From Odoribacter sp. Z80 (GTDB lineage Bacteria > Bacteroidota > Bacteroidia > Bacteroidales > Marinifilaceae), in contig NZ_QWEL01000003.1 in the NCBI RefSeq assembly GCF_009935865.1, positions 281,485 to 345,484 of the forward strand: a stretch of 64,000 nucleotides of DNA, in the 5' to 3' direction. A program made the position numbers and the translations under genes. The notes beneath the pieces were generated by a model that worked only from the letters and a program-made list of their open reading frames with translations, was not told where the DNA came from and searched no databases. Positions 17,718-26,000 of the stretch are shown here, in pieces (within the stretch, counting starts at the first letter, position 1; each line of letters begins with the position of its first letter).

Positions 17718-18911
17718 CTAACAAAATGACCCGTGTTTAAAAGGAGATAACCGCAAAGCTTTCCGAATCCGGTTTAAAGCTTCCGATAAAACTTCTTGTG
17801 TCGCACACAAGGAAATTCTGATATAATGTTCCCCATTGCTTCCAAAAATAAATCCGGGAGTGATGAATACCCTGGCTTCCTGCAAAATATAATCCGATAA
17901 CTCTTCCCCGTTTTTCCAGCAATCACTAACTCTTCCCCATAGAAACATACCTCCGCTGTTTTTATCATATTTCACTTCCAATAAATCAAAAATCTCTCCG
18001 GCCAGTCTCTGCCTCTTGCGGTATTCGGCATTCAATTGGAAGTACCAATCCTTCCCCTGGGATAATGCAACGGTAGCAGCCAATTGCAAAGGTTTAAACA
18101 TACCCGAATCCATATTACTCTTTACTTTCAGGACATTGGCTATTATATCAGCCTCCCCGGCTATCATTCCGATACGCCATCCCGACATATTATGGGCTTT
18201 ACTCAAAGAGTTCAACTCCACACAACACTCCTTCGCCCCGGGAACACTGAGAATGCTCAATTGTTCTTCATTCAAAATAAAACTATAAGGATTATCATTA
18301 CAAATCAAAATACCATGTTTTAATCCGAATGCAACCAAACGTTCATACAATTGCCTGTCAGCTCTGGCACCTGTAGGCATATTGGGATAATTCGTCCACA
18401 TCATTTTAACACCGGATAAATCCATCGCTTCCAATTGCCCGAAATCGGGAAACCAACCGTTTTCCTCTTTTAAATCGTAAGGAATAATTTCTGCTTCAGC
18501 CAGCAAGGAAGCAGAAGAATAAGTCGGATAACCCGGATTGGGAACCAATACTTTGTCCCCTCTATTCAAAAAAGCCAGCGACAACAACAGAATTCCTTCT
18601 TTAGAACCCGCCAGCGGCTGAATTTCTGTAAACGGATTCAGCTCCACATCATAATACTTTTTATACCAATCAGCAAACCCCTCCCTCAGCGAAGCAATTC
18701 CTTTATAGCTCTGGTAGGCATGATTCGCAGGATTCCGAGCCTCTTTAATCAAAGCAAGGATAGCTTCTTCGGGAGGCATACGGTCCGGAGCTCCGATACC
18801 CAAATTAATCACCGGTATGCCCTGCCGGTTCATGGCTTCAATCTCCTGCAACTTCCTGGAGAAATAATACTCACTAACACAATTCGTCCGGTTGGCGGGT
18901 TTAATAATCAT
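17718..18911 (-). CDS. Aminotransferase of the aromatic amino acid operon
   Basis: A class I/II PLP enzyme, 397 residues. Visible are NLGIGAPDRMPPEEA, PLAGSKEGILL, TNYPNMPTGA and the Schiff-base lysine in ELNSLSKAHNMSGWRIGMIAG. Lying between pheA and tyrA in a four-gene operon, it probably aminates phenylpyruvate and hydroxyphenylpyruvate (or prephenate). It also resembles LL-diaminopimelate aminotransferases, so substrate assignment is from context. Confidence 0.85.
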   Translation of the reverse strand: MIIKPANRTNCVSEYYFSRKLQEIEAMNRQGIPVINLGIGAPDRMPPEEAILALIKEARNPANHAYQSYKGIASLREGFADWYKKYYDVELNPFTEIQPLAGSKEGILLLSLAFLNRGDKVLVPNPGYPTYSSASLLAEAEIIPYDLKEENGWFPDFGQLEAMDLSGVKMMWTNYPNMPTGARADRQLYERLVAFGLKHGILICNDNPYSFILNEEQLSILSVPGAKECCVELNSLSKAHNMSGWRIGMIAGEADIIANVLKVKSNMDSGMFKPLQLAATVALSQGKDWYFQLNAEYRKRQRLAGEIFDLLEVKYDKNSGGMFLWGRVSDCWKNGEELSDYILQEARVFITPGFIFGSNGEHYIRISLCATQEVLSEALNRIRKALRLSPFKHGSFC

Positions 18912-18927
18912 AATATTTATATTTTTA

Positions 18928-19746
18928 TCAACAATAACTTTTATACTCTCCCATAACGGTAATGTTTTCCAATAAAGGCTTTACTGCATTTATGGCTTCC
19001 CGGTAATGCCCGTAATCTTCAAATTTCAGATCCACATAGAAAAAATACTGCCATTCCCGGCCGGGAATAGGTAATGACTGTATTTTCGTCAGATTCAGGT
19101 CATAGTAAGTAAAGATTGAAAGCACTTGTGACAAACTTCCTTTTTTGTGTGGAAGAGTAAAGCAAATAGACGACTTATCCCTGTCCTTTTCAGGTACATC
19201 AATATGTTCGTCCAGAATCAGAAAACGAGTATAATTCTGTTTATGGGTTTCTATACTGGCCTGTAAAACCTCCAAACCAAAAAGTTCTGCAGCCAATCCG
19301 GAAGCAATCGCTCCGGTATGCTTCAATCCCCGGATTGCAATATCCGCCGCACTTTTTGCCGTATCTTCCGATTCCACCAAACGAATATGCGGATATTGTT
19401 TAAAAAATTCCCGGGTCTGGGCAATAGCCATATAATGGGAATGTACTTCCCGAATATCCTCTATCCGTTGTCCGGGCAAAGCCATCAAATTTTGTTGAAT
19501 ACGCAGGAACACCTCCCCTTTAATCGGACAACCGTATTTATGAAGTAACGAATAATTCGGCAATAATCCTCCGGCTACGGTATTTTCAATAGCCATAACC
19601 GCCCCGTTCGCTTTTTGCTGCTCTAAACTCAGAAACAGATCCTCAAAACTCAGGCATTCACAAACTTCAATCTGATTCCCGTAAAACAAACGCGCAGCCT
19701 GCTCGTGAAAACATCCGTGTACACCTTGAATTGCAATTTTTGTCAT
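18928..19746 (-). CDS. pheA: Prephenate dehydratase
   Basis: PheA converts prephenate to phenylpyruvate. From the ATG at 19746 it is 272 residues, starting MTKIAIQGVHGCFHEQAA. A longer frame upstream reads through the attenuator terminator and is not real. The catalytic domain ends with the TRF motif (NYTRFLILDE). A C-terminal ACT domain follows (FTLPHKKGSLSQVLSIF, NLTKIQSLPIPG), which in homologues binds Phe for feedback inhibition. It is the first gene of pheA-aminotransferase-tyrA-aroF/CM, with 16 bases to the next gene, and is preceded by two tandem attenuators. Confidence 0.95.
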   Translation of the reverse strand: MTKIAIQGVHGCFHEQAARLFYGNQIEVCECLSFEDLFLSLEQQKANGAVMAIENTVAGGLLPNYSLLHKYGCPIKGEVFLRIQQNLMALPGQRIEDIREVHSHYMAIAQTREFFKQYPHIRLVESEDTAKSAADIAIRGLKHTGAIASGLAAELFGLEVLQASIETHKQNYTRFLILDEHIDVPEKDRDKSSICFTLPHKKGSLSQVLSIFTYYDLNLTKIQSLPIPGREWQYFFYVDLKFEDYGHYREAINAVKPLLENITVMGEYKSYC

Positions 19747-19767
19747 CTTTTTTTCGTTTTTATTCTC

Positions 19768-19796
19768 AAAAAAACCCCGGACATCAAGCCGGGGTT
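19768..19796 (-). terminator. Attenuator terminator 2, just before pheA
   Basis: On the minus strand AACCCCGG (19796-19789) pairs with CCGGGGTT (19780-19773), followed by seven Ts to 19768. It ends 21 bases before the pheA ATG. Its 5' arm can instead pair with AGCCGGTGG upstream (19844-19836), the alternative antiterminator. Confidence 0.92.
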
Positions 19797-19817
19797 CATA
19801 TATATTATCATACAGAT

Positions 19818-19913
19818 TCAGGACAAAATATACAGCCACCGGCTACTTCTTCTAAAATAAAAGTAGAAATAAAAATAAAACCAGTTGCTAAATCGAAAAT
19901 ATTTCTCCATCAT
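19818..19913 (-). CDS. Aromatic leader peptide 2
   Basis: A 31-codon reading frame (ATG ATG at 19913/19910, TGA at 19818-19820). Codons 11-20 encode ten consecutive aromatic residues, WFYFYFYFYF. More aromatics lie at Tyr5, Phe6, Phe8, Trp26 and Tyr28. It sits inside an attenuator directly upstream of pheA, as in pheL/trpL-type leader peptides. The product is not expected to have a function beyond being translated. Confidence 0.88.
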   Translation of the reverse strand: MMEKYFRFSNWFYFYFYFYFRRSSRWLYILS

Positions 19914-19921
19914 ATCGTCAT

Positions 19922-19950
19922 AAAAAAAAGCCCTGAAATTTTCAGGGCTT
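19922..19950 (-). terminator. Attenuator terminator 1
   Basis: On the minus strand AAGCCCTGA (19950-19942) pairs with TCAGGGCTT (19936-19928), 5-base loop, followed by eight Ts (19929-19922). Its 5' arm can alternatively pair with AGGGCTT at 19987-19981. Confidence 0.92.
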
Positions 19951-19987
19951 ACTTATCATATTTTTTTATTCATCATACGGAAGCCCT

Positions 19988-20044
19988 TTACTTTCTGCTA
20001 AAAAAGTAGAAATAAAAGTAATATGCATTCCAAAATGATTTCAT
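19988..20044 (-). CDS. Aromatic leader peptide 1
   Basis: An 18-residue peptide, MKSFWNAYYFYFYFFSRK, from ATG at 20044 to TAA at 19988. Ten of 18 residues are aromatic, with an unbroken run of eight (codons 8-15). The ATG lies ~15 bases after the expected transcription start. Leaders 1 and 2 share the 16-base core TTTTATTTCTACTTTT, suggesting a tandem duplication. Confidence 0.9.
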   Translation of the reverse strand: MKSFWNAYYFYFYFFSRK

Positions 20045-20064
20045 TTCTTTCAATTTTATGGCCT

Positions 20065-20095
20065 CAAAGATACAAACAAAACATTCCCTTCCAAA
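20065..20095 (-). promoter_or_regulatory. Promoter of the aromatic operon
   Basis: On the minus strand TTTG (20095-20092), 19 bases, then TATCTTTG (20072-20065): an exact consensus match placed just before leader peptide 1. The pheA mRNA would carry a ~310-base leader. Confidence 0.88.
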
Positions 20096-20229
20096 TATCA
20101 AAAGCCGTTTTTTATGGGAAATATTGATTTTTTTTCAATAATCACCCAAAATGTTTAAAATAACACACACCTATAAATTTACCGGTATATTTTACCTCAT
20201 ATCCGCATAATGTTATTCTTTGGAATTCA

Positions 20230-20261
20230 TTCGCTTTTTACACGGTTTTCCTGTAAATTTG
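20230..20261 (+). promoter_or_regulatory. Promoter of polA
   Basis: TTCG (20230-20233), 20 bases, then TAAATTTG (20254-20261). The -7 box is perfect and the -33 box has one mismatch. The ATG is 26 bases downstream. Confidence 0.65.
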
Positions 20262-20286
20262 CCACTAAAACATCACAAAATACAAT

Positions 20287-22977
20287 ATGCCTGATTCCAA
20301 AACTTTATTTCTGCTGGACGCTTATGCGCTCATATACCGCTCGTATTATGCTTTTATCAATAATCCCCGGATTACCACAACAGGTATCAATACTTCTGCT
20401 ACTTTCGGTTTTTGTAATTTTCTGGTTGAACTGCTGGAACTGGAAAAACCCACCCACATTGCAGTAGTTTTCGACCCGGCAGGTCCAACCTTCCGCCATG
20501 AAATGTACGCGCCCTATAAAGCCCAGCGTCCGCCCATGCCTGAAGACTTGAGGAAATCAGTTCCTTACATAAAAAATATCATTGAAGGATTAGGCATTTC
20601 GTGCATTGACGCCCCCGGCTACGAAGCCGATGACCTCATTGGCACCCTGGCCAAAAAAGCTGAAAAAGAGGGTTATACCGTTTATATGATCACGCCTGAT
20701 AAAGATTACGCCCAGTTAGTCAGTGAAAAAGTCTTTATGTATAAACCGGGACGCTCCGGAAATAAATCAGAAGTCTGGGGTATCGCAGAAGTTCTGGATC
20801 ACTTTGGTATAGAACGGGTGGACCAGGTGGTTGATATATTAGGCTTAATGGGCGATACTGCCGACAATGTGCCCGGATGCTCCGGTATCGGTCCGAAAAG
20901 TGCAGCCTCACTGGTTTATAAATATGGCGACATTGATGGTATTTATACCCACATCGATGAACTGAAAGGCAAACAGCGTCAAAACTTGCTGGACTGCCAG
21001 CCTACAGTTCAACTTTCCCGCACATTGGTTACCATTTGCACAGAAGTACCCACCGATATTGTTCCGGACAACCTGGAAAAAAAGCCCTTGGATGTGAAAG
21101 TATTGGAACCGATTTTCAAGGAACTTGAATTATTTTCTTTGGTCCGGAGAGTTCTGAACACCGAATCCGAAGAAGACATTGCTACTGAATTGCCTGATAT
21201 CAAGGTAATTTATACCGACCGCAGTCAGGACATCCCAGCCCTTATCAAAGAATTGAAAGACTCGGACCTATTTGCTCTGTATACAGAACTCCAGGCAGAT
21301 TCCTTGTATGAGTCCTGGCCCTCCCGTCTTTGTTTCGGGACCAAACCTCATGAAGTAAATTATATCTGTCTTCCGGGACTTCCGGAAAAAGCATTGGAAA
21401 TACTTCTCCAATTTAAACCGGTATTTGAAGACAGTTCCAAAACGTTGATTTCCGAAGATGTAAAAAATAACATAATCTGGTTGAAAAGGGCCGGCATTGC
21501 CGTACGAAACACAATCTTTGATGTTAAAATCGCCCATTATGTATTACACCCGGACATGTCTCACGACCTCAACCGAATTGCCCTGGAATACCTGAACTAT
21601 AAACTGGCGGGCAACAAAGTAAAGGAAGAACAGCAATTGAGCCTGCAATTTGATGAAGAATTACCGGAGGAAAACGATTTTGCAGAAAACACCAATATCA
21701 TTTTCCAATTGTATGAAAAACTGCGTGATGAACTTCAACAGACCGGTTTACTTACCCTTTACAACAATATTGAAATGCCTCTGGTATTTGTACTGGCAGA
21801 TATGGAATACGAAGGAGTAAGTATCGATTGTGACGAACTGAAAAACATTACCCAGGAACTTAACGGAAAGATTTATGTCATTGAAAAAGAAATTTATGAT
21901 TTAGCCGGCCAGGTATTTAATATCAGTTCCCCGAAACAATTGGGGGAAATCCTGTTTGATAAACTGAAAATCGACAGTACCCATAAAAAAACCAAATCAG
22001 GACAATACAGTACTTCGGAACAAGTATTGGCCAAATTGGAAGAGGAACATCCCATAATCACCAAAATATTAGATTACAGAGGATTAAAGAAACTGGTGTC
22101 TACCTATACAGAAACTTTACCCACCTTTATAGACCGGGGAACAGGAAAAATCCATACCCATTTCAACCAGGCCGAAGCTGCTACGGGACGCCTGAGTAGT
22201 CTGAATCCCAATTTACAGAACATCCCCATCCGTACTGAAGAAGGACGTAAAATCCGAAAAGCTTTCGTGACCGGAGATAAAGATTATGTATTCTTTTCTG
22301 CAGATTATTCACAGGTAGAACTCCGTCTAATGGCCCACCTGAGTCAGGACAAGGAATTGATCAATGCCTTCAATCATGGAATAGATGTCCATACTGCTAC
22401 GGCTTCTAAAATTTACCATGTTCCTCTCGAAGAAGTGACCAGCGAAATGCGACGCCGGGCGAAAACGGCCAATTTTGGTATTATTTACGGCATTTCCGCC
22501 TGGGGACTTGCCGAACGTCTCCACATCAGCCGGAAAGAAGGCAAGGAACTAATAGACGGCTATTTCAAGCTCTATCCCGACGTAAAAAAATACATGGAAG
22601 AATCCGTCGAAAAAGCCCGGAAAAAAGAGTACGTAGAAACCATTATGGGGAGACGTCGTTATCTCCGCGATATAAACTCACGGAATGCAGTAATCCGGGG
22701 AATGGCCGAACGCAACGCCATCAATGCCCCCATTCAGGGTTCCGCTGCAGACATCATCAAAATGGCTATGATTTGCATCAACAAACGCATCCGGGAAGAA
22801 GGCCTTTTGTCACGAATGATCATTCAGGTACATGACGAATTGAATTTCAAATGTCACAAATCTGAACAACATCTCCTTCAAAGTTTAGTCACCAATTGTA
22901 TGGAACAGGTAGTAAAACTCTCCGTTCCTTTGACTGTAAGCACAGGATTCGGAGAAAACTGGTATGAGGCCCATTAA
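20287..22977 (+). CDS. polA: DNA polymerase I
   Basis: An 896-residue family A polymerase for repair and Okazaki fragment processing. The N-terminal 5'-nuclease domain (1-~300) shows LLDAYALIYRSYYAF and GYEADDLIGTLAKKAE. The middle 3'-5' exonuclease-like domain seems inactive: the first metal-binding Asp is Tyr (FALYTELQ) and the exo III aspartates are Asn (FAENTNIIF). The polymerase domain is intact: motif A DYSQVELRLMAHL, motif B RRRAKTANFGIIYGIS, motif C QVHDELNF. It stands alone, divergent from pheA and convergent with the giant surface gene. Confidence 0.97.
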   Translation: MPDSKTLFLLDAYALIYRSYYAFINNPRITTTGINTSATFGFCNFLVELLELEKPTHIAVVFDPAGPTFRHEMYAPYKAQRPPMPEDLRKSVPYIKNIIEGLGISCIDAPGYEADDLIGTLAKKAEKEGYTVYMITPDKDYAQLVSEKVFMYKPGRSGNKSEVWGIAEVLDHFGIERVDQVVDILGLMGDTADNVPGCSGIGPKSAASLVYKYGDIDGIYTHIDELKGKQRQNLLDCQPTVQLSRTLVTICTEVPTDIVPDNLEKKPLDVKVLEPIFKELELFSLVRRVLNTESEEDIATELPDIKVIYTDRSQDIPALIKELKDSDLFALYTELQADSLYESWPSRLCFGTKPHEVNYICLPGLPEKALEILLQFKPVFEDSSKTLISEDVKNNIIWLKRAGIAVRNTIFDVKIAHYVLHPDMSHDLNRIALEYLNYKLAGNKVKEEQQLSLQFDEELPEENDFAENTNIIFQLYEKLRDELQQTGLLTLYNNIEMPLVFVLADMEYEGVSIDCDELKNITQELNGKIYVIEKEIYDLAGQVFNISSPKQLGEILFDKLKIDSTHKKTKSGQYSTSEQVLAKLEEEHPIITKILDYRGLKKLVSTYTETLPTFIDRGTGKIHTHFNQAEAATGRLSSLNPNLQNIPIRTEEGRKIRKAFVTGDKDYVFFSADYSQVELRLMAHLSQDKELINAFNHGIDVHTATASKIYHVPLEEVTSEMRRRAKTANFGIIYGISAWGLAERLHISRKEGKELIDGYFKLYPDVKKYMEESVEKARKKEYVETIMGRRRYLRDINSRNAVIRGMAERNAINAPIQGSAADIIKMAMICINKRIREEGLLSRMIIQVHDELNFKCHKSEQHLLQSLVTNCMEQVVKLSVPLTVSTGFGENWYEAH

Positions 22978-22998
22978 AATTACTTTTCAGGGCCTTTT
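22967..22998 (+). terminator. Probable polA terminator overlapping its 3' end
   Basis: AGGCCC (22967-22972, inside the last codons) can pair with GGGCCT (22990-22995), followed by four Ts. The loop is long, so confidence is moderate. Confidence 0.5.
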
Positions 22999-23003
22999 AT
23001 CTG

Positions 23004-26000
23004 CTACCGGATAAGAATGACATATCCTTTCTTATGCCCGTTCTCTCCGGTCCACACCGAACCGTCAATAAAAATGGCATTTGCTTCCCAAGTATATAAT
23101 CTTCCCGGCAAAGGCTCCCCTTTAAAGGTTCCATCCCAAGCTTCTGCCGGATGTCCTTCCGACAACTTATCCGAACTCCAGACGCAAGTCCCGGATTGGT
23201 CGTATACCTTTATTTCATAAGATAGCAATCCGATTCCTTTAGGCTGGAAAAGGGCCACACCCGGATTTTCCACCACTCCCGCTCCCGGAGCAAAAGCATT
23301 GGGGATAAACAATCCCTTTACGGCATCCACCGACACTCTGTCTATCACGGAATCACAACATCCATAAGGAGTACAAACCAGTAAACGGACTCCGTATTGC
23401 CCATTATTATCAAAATAATGTTCCGGCTCATCCACACCCGCTATTTCTGACCCATCTCCAAAACTCCAGAAGGATTCCAATTTCATATTTGAAAAACCAT
23501 AGCTATCTACAAAAGAATGGTTTTTAAACCGAATGCTCCCGTTCTTCACATTCGGCAATGTACTCAAGTCAAGACGTCCATCCAGTTCTTCCGGAATAAA
23601 CTGCCCGTCTTCATACGAGAAATCCGCAACAGGAAGGGGATAAACCTTCACTGTTTTCTCCAAAGAATCAGCACACCCGGCAGCATTAGCCACAACAGCT
23701 TTCAATCTATAAATGCCAGGCTCATCATAAACATAGGAAAAAGTGTCCTGTTCCCATACACTTCCGTCTCCCAACTCCCAACGGACCTGCTCTCCATATA
23801 CAGAAACATTCAGCAAATCCACCGGAACACCCAAACATACGGCACTATCCACCCTGATATCAGGTTGCACCTGATGCCCCGATACCACTTGCCGGACAGC
23901 CTTCGTCCGGCAACCATTTTCATGATGCACAGCCAGTAGCTCAATCCGAATCTCTCCAAACTCATTGTTCAATTTCAGGCTATCGGGATTTTCCATTCTG
24001 GAAAACGGAGTCCGGTCATTATAAGACCACTCATAGGAAAACAATTGAGGGCTCTTTGTCTGATTCCTTAAACCGATACTCAAATTACCATCCGAGGAAC
24101 AAAACTGACCCGCAGAAACCTCAAAAGCAGGCTCCGGACTTTCCATCACCGTAATCACTTTGAAAGCAGTATCTATACAACCTTCCGGTGAAGTCAATCG
24201 CAACAAAACCGGATAAACGCCCGGTTCGCCGAAAAGGACTTGTTGAACTACCGGGTCTGTGGATGTCCCTGCATTCTGAAAATCCCAGAATATCTGTTCA
24301 TCTCCTTCTCCGCCCCGGGAAAATTGTTCTATTACATGCGGATGACATCCTTCCGAAGCACCTTGCATTTCAATAAAAGCATCAGGGGTCTGATTCACTT
24401 TCAACATCAACACCGGAGCAGTCACAGGACAATTCCCTTCCGAAAGGGCATTAGCCGTTAAAGTCACAGGATACGTCCCTCTGTGTCTATAAACTTTCCT
24501 CACAGAATCCATCCCTTTCTGAACCTCTCCATCTCCCAAATCCCATTCAAAACCAGTGAAACGCTCTCTGACATCAGTCCTTACTTTCATCGTTACTTCC
24601 TGATTGCTGCAATAAGGTTCTTCACTAATGGAAAAAGCAAGAGAGCGGTCGCCCAATATCCGAACAGGAACGACATCAGAAGTATCCGAATTACAACGGT
24701 CCGTCATAACCAGAAAAACCGGGTAAGTACCGGGAACATCAAACCGGTGTGAGAATTCCTCTTTATTCTCACGCAGAGGGGTATCTGAATCAAAATACCA
24801 CCAGGCCTGAACATCTTCAGCAAAACCAAAAGATTGATTTTTAAAAACAATCTCATTCCCGAAACACACCCTGGTATCACTCAAGGTAAGTTCCGTACTA
24901 ATCACACTCGGCAAAAGAGACACGGAATCTTTATATATCTCCTTATGACAACTGTTGGCAGCTGTCAAAGTAACCGCATATTTCCTCACCCGAGTGTCCG
25001 GGTTATGGTATGAATGATAGACAGGGAAAGGATAAAATTCAGTAAATACTTGATCCTTAGTCCCATCTCCCCAGGAAAAAGTATAACTATCCGCATCTCC
25101 TTCCGTACGGTTGGAAAAACCTTTGTTCAACTGTTTCCCTTCACAGCCTTCTTTATCCGGACTAATCACAAATCGCGGCGACAACAAAGAAATCACTTTT
25201 ACTTCCTTCGTAAACTGAGATGTTCCCGCTTTATTCGTCACCTGAAGTGTGATATGATATACCGAATCTTTATAATCAGGAGGATATACAAGGTTCGCAG
25301 GAACTGTATCTACCGAGGTATACCCATTCCCCAGATTCCAATAAAAATCCAGGTTCTCGCCAGTAGAAACATTTTTCAGTTCAACCTCTCCGCTACAAGG
25401 ATCAAAACGTGTAACTTCAAATTCGGCCCGGGGCTTACCGACAACTTTCAATGTATGCGTCTTCGCAGCACGGCAGCCATTGATATCCGTCACAGTCAAC
25501 GTAACATCAGCAAACAAGGAAGATACCCCTTTACAGTCATAACGACGCACATACACGCCTCCTTCATCGCGCACCTCTGTTCCATATCCGTGGAAATCCC
25601 AGCCATAAGAAACCGTACCAGGGGTTATATTCGTAAAATGCACTTCATTTCCGTCACCTACAATAGAATCCGGAACACTCACAAAATCAGTCTGTGGCAA
25701 TGAATGTACCGTCATCTGTTTTTCTAAAAAGCGCGGACACTTCCCATTCAAAGTAACCGTCAATCGGACACGGTGCTCTCCCGCTTCAGAAAAAGTTTTC
25801 CGGAAAGAACTCCATTCCCGGGAAACCTCCGCACCATCCAATGCCCAAACGGCTGAACCTCCCGAAGGACAATCTTCTGCCACCTGCCGAATCTCCAGTT
25901 CCTCTCCGATACAGCTCACAGCAGGAATAGTAAACTCAGGCAAATCTGCCTTCAAGACATGAACCTCCACCTGAGTTGAAATCTCAGGACAAACAGAAAG

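Larger units (their letters stand above)
19768..19913 (-). promoter_or_regulatory. Aromatic amino acid attenuator 2
   Basis: A four-strand attenuator. Strand 1 CTACTT (19866-19861) lies inside the Tyr/Phe codon run and pairs with AAGTAG (19848-19843). Strand 2 AGCCGGTGG (19844-19836) pairs, with one bulged T, with strand 3 AGCCGGGG-complement (19794-19787). Strand 3 otherwise forms the terminator with strand 4. A ribosome stalled on Phe or Tyr codons would mask strand 1, free strand 2 and let the antiterminator form. Confidence 0.85.
19922..20044 (-). promoter_or_regulatory. Aromatic amino acid attenuator 1
   Basis: Strand 1 TTACTTT (20021-20015) lies in the Tyr/Phe codons and pairs with AAAGTAA (19994-19988). 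Strand 2 AGGGCTT (19987-19981) pairs perfectly with strand 3 AAGCCCT (19950-19944), and strand 3 otherwise forms terminator 1. The leader stop codon (TAA, 19990-19988) sits directly before strand 2, so a ribosome that finishes the peptide covers strand 2 and favours termination. This is the classic trp/phe layout. Confidence 0.88.

Noticed and set aside
19747..19839. N-terminal extension of pheA to 19839
   Set aside because: It would translate the attenuator terminator hairpin; the ATG at 19746 matches the family start.
25014..25703. 229-codon plus-strand frame, and similar ones, opposite the giant surface gene
   Set aside because: They are antisense shadows of a gene with clear domains; their composition is that of reverse-read coding sequence.
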